Shown here one piece after another: positions 40,400 through 49,858 of a DNA stretch of 64,000 nt. Source of the stretch: Sulfurimonas sp. endosymbiont of Alviniconcha boucheti (lineage in GTDB: Bacteria; Campylobacterota; Campylobacteria; Campylobacterales; Sulfurimonadaceae); contig JAICBP010000083.1 in NCBI GenBank assembly GCA_021766785.1, positions 147,056 to 211,055 on the forward strand, written 5' to 3'. The notes below the pieces were generated by a model that was not told where the DNA came from, made no database searches, and was given only the letters and a program-made list of their open reading frames with translations. The position numbers and the translations under genes are program-made. Every line of letters starts with the position of its first letter. Within the stretch, counting starts at the first letter, position 1.

Positions 40400-41478
40400 A
40401 AGAGTATAAATATCTGCATATCTTCAGCGATGCACCCTATACCCATAAGTTTATTTACTTTATAAAAGAGTATTTTGATGAAACAGAGCATTGTTTTATA
40501 ATTTTATATAGTAATGAAAAGAGTAAGTTTTTAGATTTTTATAAAACTCAAGAAAATTGTATATTAACTACGAGTAAGAATATCTATTTTGACAATAAAG
40601 AAAAGTTTCAAAGGGTATCACAGATACTAATTCACCAACTGAATAAACCTACTATGATGGCAACTTTATCTCTTTTTTATCCAAGTGTATTTAAAAAAAT
40701 GGTTTGGGTTATATGGGGTGGAGATGTGTACTTCTATAAGTACAAGACAAATTCTCTAAAAGATAACTTACTGGAGTTATTGAGAAAATATACTATAAAA
40801 AAATTTCCAGTTATTGTTTCATATATAAAAGGTGACTATGAGAAAGTAGTAGAGATATACCATAGCAATGCAAAATACATTAAAGCATGGTACCCTAGTC
40901 CCATAGATGTAGAGATGATAAAAAAAGTCACACTAAGAGAAAAAACAGATAACACTATAAGGATTACAGTTGGAAACTCTGCTGATCCTTCAAACGATCA
41001 TATAGAAGCATTTAATATGCTTGCAAAGTATAAAAATGAAGATATAGAGGTAAGTGTAGTGCTTTCTTATGGGGGAGGCAAAGAGTATATAGAGCAAGTT
41101 ATCCAAAGAGGTAAAGAACTTTTTGCTGATAAGTTTAAGCCTATTTTGGAGTATATGAGTTTTGAAAATTATCTTGACTTTATAAATCAGAGTGATATAT
41201 GTTTACTAAACCATAAAAGACAGCAAGGCTTAGGTAATCAACTTGTATTTTTCATACTGAAGAAAAAAGTTTTTATAAGTGAAACTACAACCCCTTTTAA
41301 GTATTATAAAGAAAATGGTGTTGATATTTACAGTACAGAATCTCTTGTGGATATGAGCTTTGAAGATTTTGTATTTCAAAAAAAAGAACTTAAAAACAGG
41401 AATCGAGAAGTAATACTCAATGATAATGATAAAAATATACTTAAAGAAGATTGGAATAGGGTATTTAAATGCTCTTAG
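40393..41478 (+). CDS. WecF-like 4-acetamido-4,6-dideoxyhexose (Fuc4NAc) transferase
   Basis: ORF with HIFSDAPYTHKFIYFI and VWVIWGGDVYFYKY, WecF-family pattern. Confidence 0.75.
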   Translation: MVEEYKYLHIFSDAPYTHKFIYFIKEYFDETEHCFIILYSNEKSKFLDFYKTQENCILTTSKNIYFDNKEKFQRVSQILIHQLNKPTMMATLSLFYPSVFKKMVWVIWGGDVYFYKYKTNSLKDNLLELLRKYTIKKFPVIVSYIKGDYEKVVEIYHSNAKYIKAWYPSPIDVEMIKKVTLREKTDNTIRITVGNSADPSNDHIEAFNMLAKYKNEDIEVSVVLSYGGGKEYIEQVIQRGKELFADKFKPILEYMSFENYLDFINQSDICLLNHKRQQGLGNQLVFFILKKKVFISETTTPFKYYKENGVDIYSTESLVDMSFEDFVFQKKELKNRNREVILNDNDKNILKEDWNRVFKCS

Positions 41479-42164
41479 GTAATGGTTTACTAGCAAAAAT
41501 GTTTATAGAGTATCAAGAAGACCCATCTCTTATTATATTTGCCTCTGGCGTTTCAAATTCAAGTGATACAAGCCAAGTAAACTTTGATAGAGAAAAAAAG
41601 TTACTAACAAAAACTATTACAGAAAATAAGGCAAAGAAAATTGTATATTTTAGTAGCTGTGATGTTATTTATGCAAATAAAATAAATATACCATACTATT
41701 TTCATAAGATAGAGATGGAAAAAATTATTCAAACTCATGCACAGCAATACCATATTTTTAGACTTCCTCAAATAATTGGTTATTCAGAAAATAGAAATTC
41801 GTTACTAAATTTTTTTATAGAGTCAATAAAATCACAAACAGAAATAAAGATATTTAAAAATGCATATAAAAGTTTAATAGATATAGATGATATATATAAT
41901 ATTTCAAGGTATCTTATAAATAACAAAAATAGTACTAATAAGATAATTAATATTTTTAATCCGAATTTTTATAGTGTACAAAATATACTATACACGATAG
42001 AAAAACTTTTAAAGAAAGAAGCTAAAGTTGTACTTTTAGAACAGGGATTTAAACCAGATTATTTGTATAGTGAATTATTACAAGAGACAAATGTGACTTT
42101 TGATGAGGGGTATCTAAAAAGATCTATTTTCAAACATTACAAACAGAAGTTGGAGGAAAATTAA
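41469..42164 (+). CDS. NAD-dependent sugar epimerase/reductase-like protein
   Basis: ORF with [12 protein letters not shown]...[13 protein letters not shown] (SDR-like) and FRLPQIIG. Confidence 0.65.
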   Translation: MLLGNGLLAKMFIEYQEDPSLIIFASGVSNSSDTSQVNFDREKKLLTKTITENKAKKIVYFSSCDVIYANKINIPYYFHKIEMEKIIQTHAQQYHIFRLPQIIGYSENRNSLLNFFIESIKSQTEIKIFKNAYKSLIDIDDIYNISRYLINNKNSTNKIINIFNPNFYSVQNILYTIEKLLKKEAKVVLLEQGFKPDYLYSELLQETNVTFDEGYLKRSIFKHYKQKLEEN

Positions 42165-42165
42165 A

Positions 42166-43029
42166 ATGAAAGGTATAATCTTAGCAGGTGGAAGTGGGAC
42201 AAGGCTTTATCCTGTAACGAAAAGTATAAGTAAACAGTTACTACCCATATATGATAAACCGATGATATATTACCCGTTATCAGTTTTAATGTTAGCAGGG
42301 ATTAAAGAGATTCTCATTATTTCAACACCTCAAGATATAGGAAAGTTTGAAGAGCTTTTGGGTAATGGCAGTGACTGGGGGATAAAGCTAGAGTATAAAG
42401 TACAACCTTCTCCAGATGGACTTGCTCAAGCTTTTATACTTGGTGAAGAGTTTATAGGTGATGATAGTGTTGCTCTTGTTCTTGGGGATAATATCTTTTA
42501 TGGGCATGGTTTTACACCACTTCTTAAAAATGCTGCTAAAGTAAAAGATGGTGCTGTAGTCTTTGGCTATCAAGTAAAAGATCCTCAGCGTTTTGGTGTG
42601 GTAGAGTTTGATGCAAATAAAAAAGCTATAAGTATAGAAGAGAAACCAATATCCCCAAAGTCTAACTTCGCAGTAACTGGACTATACTTTTATGATAATG
42701 ATGTAATTGAGATAGCAAAAAATGTAAAGCCATCACACCGTGGAGAGCTTGAGATAACCTCTATAAATGAAGAGTATCTAAAAAGAGATACACTCCGAGT
42801 AGAACTACTAGGTCGAGGATTTGCTTGGTTAGATACAGGAACACATGATAGCCTTTTAGAAGCTGGACAATTTGTACAGACTATAGAACATAGACAAGGG
42901 TATAAAATAGCTTGTCTTGAAGAGATAGCTTATAACAATGGCTGGATAGATAAGGAAAAAGTCTTAGAAATAGCTAAACCATTAAGTAAAAATGGCTATG
43001 GAGCATATCTCCAAGAACTGGTAAAATAG
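42166..43029 (+). CDS. rmlA: Glucose-1-phosphate thymidylyltransferase
   Basis: [49 protein letters not shown]. Confidence 0.97.
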   Translation: MKGIILAGGSGTRLYPVTKSISKQLLPIYDKPMIYYPLSVLMLAGIKEILIISTPQDIGKFEELLGNGSDWGIKLEYKVQPSPDGLAQAFILGEEFIGDDSVALVLGDNIFYGHGFTPLLKNAAKVKDGAVVFGYQVKDPQRFGVVEFDANKKAISIEEKPISPKSNFAVTGLYFYDNDVIEIAKNVKPSHRGELEITSINEEYLKRDTLRVELLGRGFAWLDTGTHDSLLEAGQFVQTIEHRQGYKIACLEEIAYNNGWIDKEKVLEIAKPLSKNGYGAYLQELVK

Positions 43030-43030
43030 C

Positions 43031-43246
43031 ATGGCAAAGATAGATGAAATAAAAGAACTTATAAGTTTTTTAAAAGCAATATTTATAATATCGATAGTAA
43101 TTATGTCTTCTTTAATTGCTTATTTGTATGAAAGAGAAGTATCAGGTAATTATTTAGTATTATTTGCTCTTTTTATTGATATAATTTTTATGTTGTTTCT
43201 GTTAAATAAAATTTTAAAAGAGATAAAAAGTTTAAAGGATTTATGA
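43031..43246 (+). CDS. Small two-TM membrane protein (71 aa)
   Basis: ORF MAKIDEIKELISFLKAIFIISIVIMSSLIAYLYEREVSGNYLVLFALFIDIIFMLFLLNKILKEIKSLKDL. Confidence 0.75.
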   Translation: MAKIDEIKELISFLKAIFIISIVIMSSLIAYLYEREVSGNYLVLFALFIDIIFMLFLLNKILKEIKSLKDL

Positions 43247-43332
43247 TGAATGCATTTGATATTGGATTGATTATGGGAATTTTAGCGATGGCTTATATAA
43301 CTTATACAGTTATAAAGTTTGAGATAAATTAA
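43243..43332 (+). CDS. Microprotein (29 aa, one TM)
   Basis: ATGA overlap with upstream ORF and TAATG overlap with rmlB; MMNAFDIGLIMGILAMAYITYTVIKFEIN*. Confidence 0.65.
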   Translation: MMNAFDIGLIMGILAMAYITYTVIKFEIN

Positions 43333-44339
43333 TGCAAAACATACTCTTAACAGGAACAGCAGGTTTCATAGGCTCGAACTTTGTACCATACTTTTTAGAG
43401 AAGTATCCGGAGTACAGCTTAATCAACTTAGACTTATTAACATATGCCGGAAATCTTGAGAACCTAAAAGAGTGTGAATCTAATCAGAGATATAAGTTTA
43501 TAAAAGGTGATATCTGTAACCGTGAATTGGTAGAGTTTATATTTACTGAGTATGATATTAATGGAGTTATTCACTTTGCTGCAGAGTCTCATGTAGATAA
43601 TAGTATTAAAAACCCTGGTGTGTTTATAGAGACTAATGTAAATGGCACTTTTACACTACTAGATGTTGCTTATAAATACTGGATGAATAAACCATTTGAG
43701 TATAAAAAAGAGTATGACAAATGTAGGTTTCATCATATAAGTACTGATGAAGTGTATGGAACTCTCAATGAGACTGATCTCTTCACAGAAGAGACACCTT
43801 ATTCTCCTAACTCTCCCTACTCGGCATCAAAAGCTTCTAGCGATATGATAGTACGTTCATACCAAGAGACATACGGACTAAACACAGTCATAACAAACTG
43901 TTCAAACAACTACGGTCCAAAACAACATGATGAGAAACTTATCCCTACTATCATCAGAAAATGTTTAGCAGGTGAAAGTATTCCAATTTATGGTGATGGT
44001 AAAAACATTAGAGACTGGTTATATGTACTTGACCACTGTAAAGGTATTGACCTAGTATATCACAGAGGTAAAGAAGGAAATGTTTATAATATAGGTGGAA
44101 GAAATGAGAGAACAAATCTTCAAATAGTAGATGCGATCACAACTATACTTGATAAGAAAGTTCCTAAAGAAAAATCCTATAAAGAACTCATAACTTTTGT
44201 AGAAGATAGAGCTGGGCACGATAGACGTTATGCTATAGATGCGACAAAGTTAGAGAATGAACTTGGCTGGAAAGCTGATGAGAATTTTGATAGTGGGATA
44301 GTTAAAACTGTTGAGTGGTATTTGGAAAGACTAGCTTGA
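43332..44339 (+). CDS. rmlB: dTDP-glucose 4,6-dehydratase
   Basis: ORF LLTGTAGFIGSNFVPYFLEKYP...HISTDEVYGTL...YSASKASSDMIVR. Confidence 0.96.
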   Translation: MQNILLTGTAGFIGSNFVPYFLEKYPEYSLINLDLLTYAGNLENLKECESNQRYKFIKGDICNRELVEFIFTEYDINGVIHFAAESHVDNSIKNPGVFIETNVNGTFTLLDVAYKYWMNKPFEYKKEYDKCRFHHISTDEVYGTLNETDLFTEETPYSPNSPYSASKASSDMIVRSYQETYGLNTVITNCSNNYGPKQHDEKLIPTIIRKCLAGESIPIYGDGKNIRDWLYVLDHCKGIDLVYHRGKEGNVYNIGGRNERTNLQIVDAITTILDKKVPKEKSYKELITFVEDRAGHDRRYAIDATKLENELGWKADENFDSGIVKTVEWYLERLA

Positions 44340-45541
44340 TAAAGCAGAGACAATTAAGCTCTTTTGTTGAGCATATAATACTTATTGGATTACTTGGTAC
44401 TATAATGTTACCTCAGATTCATATAGGAATAGGCATTAGTTTAATTACCCCAATGAGTTTTATTTTAATTAGGGTGTTACTATTAAATTATAGATATGTA
44501 TCGATTAATAAATTTGTCATAATCTATTCTTTTATTCTTTTTGTTATGTTTTGTGCAATAGTAAATTCTTATCTAGTACTAAATATTGAAGAAACATACA
44601 GAGACTATATGGAGTTATTTAGGTATATGCAAATTTTGCCCTATTTACTAGTGATAAATTTGATCAATTATGAGACATTTAACAAAAAATTAAAAATATA
44701 TATGATGGTTTCGGTTTTATTTATTTTGCTAATTGTTTTTTTAGAAGTCACAAACATTGCAAACACAGCATATTATATAGGCATGGTATATGCAGGTTCT
44801 CTTCATACGGCTAGCATGCTTGATGCAACTAGAAGAATTATTGCTACAGGTTCTGATCCAAATGTAGGGGCATTGATTTTAACTTTTTTTATTTTATATT
44901 TTGCTACAAGAGATAGACTTGATATAGCAAAGAAAATAGTATTGATTCTGCTTTTTAGTAGTTTATTGTTAACTCAGAGTAGAACTCTGTTGATTGGTTT
45001 AGTTACATCTTATATTATATATATATTATTGATCTCCAAATACCATTTAGTGGTAAAGGCTATATTTATTTTAGGCGCTCTTTTTAGTATTATCTTATTT
45101 ATTTATATATTCAATCTTAATTATATAATTTTAGGGTTTCAAATGGCTTTAGAAGGAGAAAATCATAGTTTAAATGTTAGATTAATGAATGCAGTTATGG
45201 GATATGAACGCTTCATTGAATCACCATACCTTGGATGGGGACCAAGTAAAGCTATATTTAGTACGATTATAGATAGTGAATATGTACTAATTATGCAAAG
45301 ATATGGGTTATTAGGAATAGGTATGTATCTTATCCTATTGAGTTCCATATTTCATTTTTCTTATAAGCTCTTAGGTATTTCAGAAAATGCTGTATGGCTA
45401 TTTTTATTTACGATTGTAGGATTGTTTATGATGCTGACAAATAATTTCTTTTCAGGGTATCAAACAAATAGTATGATATTTTTATTACTTATTTTGAATC
45501 TAAGTTTAGTAAAAAATTTAAAGGAAAATAATGCAAACTAA
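44336..45541 (+). CDS. O-antigen ligase/polymerase (Wzy-like) membrane protein
   Basis: Multi-TM ORF with [16 protein letters not shown] and [16 protein letters not shown] (Wzy_C-type); TTG start overlapping rmlB stop. Confidence 0.75.
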   Translation: MIKQRQLSSFVEHIILIGLLGTIMLPQIHIGIGISLITPMSFILIRVLLLNYRYVSINKFVIIYSFILFVMFCAIVNSYLVLNIEETYRDYMELFRYMQILPYLLVINLINYETFNKKLKIYMMVSVLFILLIVFLEVTNIANTAYYIGMVYAGSLHTASMLDATRRIIATGSDPNVGALILTFFILYFATRDRLDIAKKIVLILLFSSLLLTQSRTLLIGLVTSYIIYILLISKYHLVVKAIFILGALFSIILFIYIFNLNYIILGFQMALEGENHSLNVRLMNAVMGYERFIESPYLGWGPSKAIFSTIIDSEYVLIMQRYGLLGIGMYLILLSSIFHFSYKLLGISENAVWLFLFTIVGLFMMLTNNFFSGYQTNSMIFLLLILNLSLVKNLKENNAN

Positions 45542-46640
45542 AATAGCCCACCTAACATCAGCACACCCAAGGTACGATACTCGTATATTTTTAAAAATGT
45601 GTAGTTCATTAGCTACATGTGTGAATTACGAAGTATCTTTGGTAGTTGCAGATGGAAAAGGGGATGAAGCTAAAAATGATGTAAATATCATAGATATTGG
45701 TGCTAAAACTGGTGGTCGTATATCTCGTATGACTACGACAGTAAAAAAAGTATTTGAAAAAGCTAAAGAGTTAGATAGCGATATCTATCATCTTCATGAC
45801 CCTGAACTTATACCTATAGGCTTGAAACTCAAAAAGATGGGTAAAAAAATCATCTTTGACGCCCATGAAGATCTGCCAAAACAACTTCTAGGAAAACCAT
45901 ATCTAAATAAGTTTTTACTTACAGTACTCTCAAAAACTGTAGCTATCTATGAAAACTATACTTGTAAAAAGTTTGATGCGATGATCACGGCAACACCATT
46001 TATAAGAGATAAGTTTTTAAAGATAAATAAAAATAGTATAGATATAAATAACTTTCCTATTTTGGGAGAACTTTCAAACAGCACTAAATGGGAAGATAAA
46101 AAAGATGAAGTTTGTTATGTAGGTGGTATAGCAAAGATAAGAGGTATAAAAGAGATAGTAACAGCTATGGGCATCACTCAAAATGTAAGGCTCAACCTTG
46201 CAGGTGCTTTTAGTGAAAAAGATGTTGAAAAAGAAGTGAAGAGTTATGACGGGTGGAGCAGTGTGAATGAACTTGGATTTTTAAATCGTACTGAAATAGT
46301 AGAAGTATATAAAAATTCAAAAGCTGGACTTGTGACTCTATACCCTATTATAAACTATATGGATGCTCTTCCTGTCAAAATGTTTGAATACATGGCATCT
46401 GGAATACCAGTGATTTCATCAAATATAAAATTATGGCAAGATATAGTTGAAGAAGCGAAGTGTGGAATATGTGTAAATCCACTAGAACCTAAAGAGATAG
46501 CAGACGCAATAAACTTTATAATAACAAATCCACAAGTTGCTCAAGAGATGGGTGAGAATGGAAGAAAAGCAGTTTTAGAAAAGTACAACTGGGGTGTGGA
46601 AGAAGAAAAACTGTTTAGAGTTTATAAGAAATTAATCTAG
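45531..46640 (+). CDS. Glycosyltransferase
   Basis: ORF with [50 protein letters not shown]. Confidence 0.88.
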   Translation: MQTKIAHLTSAHPRYDTRIFLKMCSSLATCVNYEVSLVVADGKGDEAKNDVNIIDIGAKTGGRISRMTTTVKKVFEKAKELDSDIYHLHDPELIPIGLKLKKMGKKIIFDAHEDLPKQLLGKPYLNKFLLTVLSKTVAIYENYTCKKFDAMITATPFIRDKFLKINKNSIDINNFPILGELSNSTKWEDKKDEVCYVGGIAKIRGIKEIVTAMGITQNVRLNLAGAFSEKDVEKEVKSYDGWSSVNELGFLNRTEIVEVYKNSKAGLVTLYPIINYMDALPVKMFEYMASGIPVISSNIKLWQDIVEEAKCGICVNPLEPKEIADAINFIITNPQVAQEMGENGRKAVLEKYNWGVEEEKLFRVYKKLI

Positions 46641-46683
46641 CAAAGTATATACTTAAAGTATAAACTATGAAAAAAGGTATTTT

Positions 46684-46857
46684 ATGATAGCTACAGCAAA
46701 AGATTTGAGATTTAATATTGCTATGTTGTTTGATATGTTGAGTAAGGGTGAAGATATAACCATTACATATAGAGGCAAACCAAAAGCAAAACTCGTAGCA
46801 GTAGAAGATGAGATAAATGAAAAAGAATCTGATTTGATGTTACAAATTCGAGCTTAG
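46684..46857 (+). CDS. Phd/YefM-like antitoxin, orphan
   Basis: MIATAKDLRFNIAMLFDMLSKGEDITITYRGKPKAKLVAVEDEINEKESDLMLQIRA*; below ORF-track cutoff; no adjacent toxin. Confidence 0.6.
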   Translation: MIATAKDLRFNIAMLFDMLSKGEDITITYRGKPKAKLVAVEDEINEKESDLMLQIRA

Positions 46858-46915
46858 ATCTCTATGGTGGTGGTAGGGCTAGTGAAAATATTATAAGAGA
46901 GTTGATAAATTATTA

Positions 46916-48127
46916 ATGAAAAAAAATATTTGGATAATTAATGAGTATGCAGGTTCCCCTTATCATGGCATGGAGTTTCGACATTACTATCTAGGTAAAG
47001 AGCTTGTAAAACTTGGACATAGTGTTACTATTGTGAGTTCTTCGTATTCACATCTTTTTAAAGAGTTGCCAAAAGAGAAAAGAGAGAACTTAGATGGCGT
47101 TGATTATCTTTGGCTAAAGACTTTTACCTATGGTAGCTCTCATGATAAACGCAGGGTTTTGAAATGGTTTTTGTTTATGTTTAAGGTTTTCTTTTTACCA
47201 CTTTCTTTAAAAAAACCAGATGTTATAATAGTCTCGCCTATGGCACCCTTTCCAATAGTTCCAGCTTGGTTTCTTAGTAAAATATATGGTGCAAAATTAA
47301 TATATGAAGTCAAAGATATATGGCCTTTGAGTTTGATAGAACTTGGTGGGTTTGATGCAAACTATCCCTTCATAAAGGTTATGGCATGGTTTGAAAAGTT
47401 TGCTCTTAAAAGATCAGATTTCATAGTGTCTAATCTTCAAAACTATGGGCAACATATAAAAGATGATGTAGGAATAGATAGAAATTTTACATGGATAAGT
47501 AATGGTGTAGATTTAGAAGAGTTAAGCCAAATAGAGCCCTTAGAAGAACATCTTAAAGCATCAATCCCAAGAGATAAGTTTATAGTCGGCTATACAGGAA
47601 CAGTAGGTGTTGCCAATGCACTAGAGAGTTTTTGTGAGGCAGCTAGAGATTTGCAAGAACATGATGAAATACTCTTTGTGATAGTAGGCGATGGGCAAGA
47701 GAAGAAAAATTTAATAGAGACTTATGGTAATTTAGATAATATACTATTTATCGATTCCATACACAAAAAACAGGTTCAAAGTGTGTTGGAATTGTTTGAT
47801 GTTTGTTTTTTGGGCTGGAATAAAGAAAGTCTATATAAATATGGCACTTCAGCAAATAAAATATTTGACTATATGTACAGCGGTAAGCCAATACTAAATG
47901 CTTTTAGTGGTGGTGGAGATATAGTGAAAATCGCTCAATGTGGAGTCAGTGTAGAAGCACAAAACAGAGATGCAATCAAAAGAGGCATTGTAAAACTGTA
48001 TGAAATATCTAAAGAAGATAGAGAACTATTAGGTACAAATGGGAAAAAATATGTGTTAGAACATTTTACATATGAGAAACTAGCAGAGAAATTTAGTCAA
48101 TTACTTGAAAATAATAAAAAGAGATAG
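46916..48127 (+). CDS. GT4 glycosyltransferase (WbuB-like)
   Basis: ORF with NEYAGSPYHGMEFRHYYLGKELVKLGHSVTIVSS, KLIYEVKDIWPLSLIELGG. Confidence 0.9.
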   Translation: MKKNIWIINEYAGSPYHGMEFRHYYLGKELVKLGHSVTIVSSSYSHLFKELPKEKRENLDGVDYLWLKTFTYGSSHDKRRVLKWFLFMFKVFFLPLSLKKPDVIIVSPMAPFPIVPAWFLSKIYGAKLIYEVKDIWPLSLIELGGFDANYPFIKVMAWFEKFALKRSDFIVSNLQNYGQHIKDDVGIDRNFTWISNGVDLEELSQIEPLEEHLKASIPRDKFIVGYTGTVGVANALESFCEAARDLQEHDEILFVIVGDGQEKKNLIETYGNLDNILFIDSIHKKQVQSVLELFDVCFLGWNKESLYKYGTSANKIFDYMYSGKPILNAFSGGGDIVKIAQCGVSVEAQNRDAIKRGIVKLYEISKEDRELLGTNGKKYVLEHFTYEKLAEKFSQLLENNKKR

Positions 48128-49259
48128 AGCGTTGCAAATACCATTTCATAAAACCCATACTACCCAAGAAGAGATAGATGCAGTAACAGAGGCGATAAAG
48201 TCTGGTTGGCTTACAATGGGTCCAAAAGTTGTAAAGTTTGAAGAGAAGTTCAAGGAGTATGTAGGTTCGGATGAAGCAGTGAGTATGAACAGTGCAACTG
48301 CTGCTCTTCATCTAGGGCTCAAAGCAGTTGGTATAAAGCGAGGTGATGAAGTCATCTTACCTACAAATACTTTTGTGGCAACAGCAGAGGTGGTGACTTA
48401 CTTCGATGCCATACCTGTACTGTGTGATATAGAAGAAAATACACACAATATAGATGTTGCTAAGATAGAAGCACTCATTACTGATAAAACACGAGCAATT
48501 ATTCCAGTACACTTTGCAGGACAACCTTGTGATATGGATGAACTTTATAAAATAGCTGAGAAATACAATTTAAAAATTGTAGAGGATGCTGCTCATGCTA
48601 TTCCTAGCTCTTATAAAGGCACAATGATAGGAAATCTTGAAAAATCAGATATAACCTGCTTCAGTTTTTATGCTACAAAAACACTTAGTACAGGTGAGGG
48701 TGGTATGGCAACAACAAATAACTCAGAGTATGCAAAAAATATGAAAATAAATCGCCTTCATGGTATCAGTCGTGATGCTTGGGATAGATACACAACAAAA
48801 GGTGCATGGCATTATGAAATAGTGGATAATGGTTGTAAATATAATACTACAGATATTAATGCATCAATAGGTCTAGTGCAACTGAAAAAACAGGATATAC
48901 TTAGAGAAAAGAGAGCATATATCGCTTCAGTGTATAATGAAGCTTTTAAAACACTTAAAAATGTTCAACTCCCTTTTGTAAAAGATGATAGAGAGACATC
49001 ATGGCATCTTTATGTTATAAAAATAGATAATCGGGATGAAATGATAGAGCGACTCAAAGAAGCAGGTGTAGGGTGTAGTGTTCATTTTATTCCTATCCAT
49101 AATCATCCTTACTATAAAGAGAAATATAACTATAATTATGAAGATTATTCAGTTGCAAACAGAGTATATGAAAAATCACTCTCTCTTCCTATCTATCCAG
49201 ATATGAGTGAAGAAGAGATATCATTTGTTGTTAAAAATATTAAGGAAATCATTGCTTAA
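48105..49259 (+). CDS. DegT/DnrJ/EryC1 aminotransferase (PglE-like); start uncertain
   Basis: ORF with IPFHKTHTTQEEIDAVTEAIKSGWLTMGPKV, CFSFYATKTLSTGEGGMATT. Confidence 0.9.
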   Translation: MKIIKRDRALQIPFHKTHTTQEEIDAVTEAIKSGWLTMGPKVVKFEEKFKEYVGSDEAVSMNSATAALHLGLKAVGIKRGDEVILPTNTFVATAEVVTYFDAIPVLCDIEENTHNIDVAKIEALITDKTRAIIPVHFAGQPCDMDELYKIAEKYNLKIVEDAAHAIPSSYKGTMIGNLEKSDITCFSFYATKTLSTGEGGMATTNNSEYAKNMKINRLHGISRDAWDRYTTKGAWHYEIVDNGCKYNTTDINASIGLVQLKKQDILREKRAYIASVYNEAFKTLKNVQLPFVKDDRETSWHLYVIKIDNRDEMIERLKEAGVGCSVHFIPIHNHPYYKEKYNYNYEDYSVANRVYEKSLSLPIYPDMSEEEISFVVKNIKEIIA

Positions 49260-49858
49260 TGTATAGAACTTTTGGAAAAAGATTATTTGATATTATAGCA
49301 ACTACAATTGGTATGCTTTTGTTAGCTCCGGTTATGCTTATTATTATTCTTTGGATAAAGTTCAGCTCCGAGGGTCCTCTCCTCTATGTTCAAAAACGAG
49401 TAGGAAAAAATTTTAAAGAGTTTGATCTATATAAATTTAGATCTATGGTAGTTGATGCTGATAGAAATGGACCTAGTGTTACAAGTGGGGATGATAGTCG
49501 TATTACCAAAGTGGGTAAAATTATACGTCACACAAAGATAGATGAACTTCCGCAACTGTTCAATGTCCTTAAAGGAGATATGTCTCTTGTAGGACCTAGA
49601 CCAGAGGTGATGAAGTTTGTTTCTCAAAAAAAAGAGAGTTATGTAAAAGTTCTTAGTGTAAAGCCAGGCATAACAGATACTGCAGCCATAGAGTTTCGTG
49701 ATGAAGAGAGTATAATGGAGCAGTATGATGATAAGGAAGAAGCATATATTAAATATGTATTGCCTCAGAAAATAAAGTTGTATTATATGTATATAGAGAA
49801 TATTACATTTGTAAATGATGTAAGGTTAATACTGCAAACACTAAAGGTGATAAAATGA
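49259..49858 (+). CDS. Undecaprenyl-phosphate sugar-1-phosphate transferase
   Basis: ORF MYRTFGKRLFDIIATTIGML...DLYKFRSMVVDADRNGPSVTSGDDSRITKVGKIIRHTKIDELPQLFNVLKGDMSLVGPRPEV. Confidence 0.93.
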   Translation: MYRTFGKRLFDIIATTIGMLLLAPVMLIIILWIKFSSEGPLLYVQKRVGKNFKEFDLYKFRSMVVDADRNGPSVTSGDDSRITKVGKIIRHTKIDELPQLFNVLKGDMSLVGPRPEVMKFVSQKKESYVKVLSVKPGITDTAAIEFRDEESIMEQYDDKEEAYIKYVLPQKIKLYYMYIENITFVNDVRLILQTLKVIK

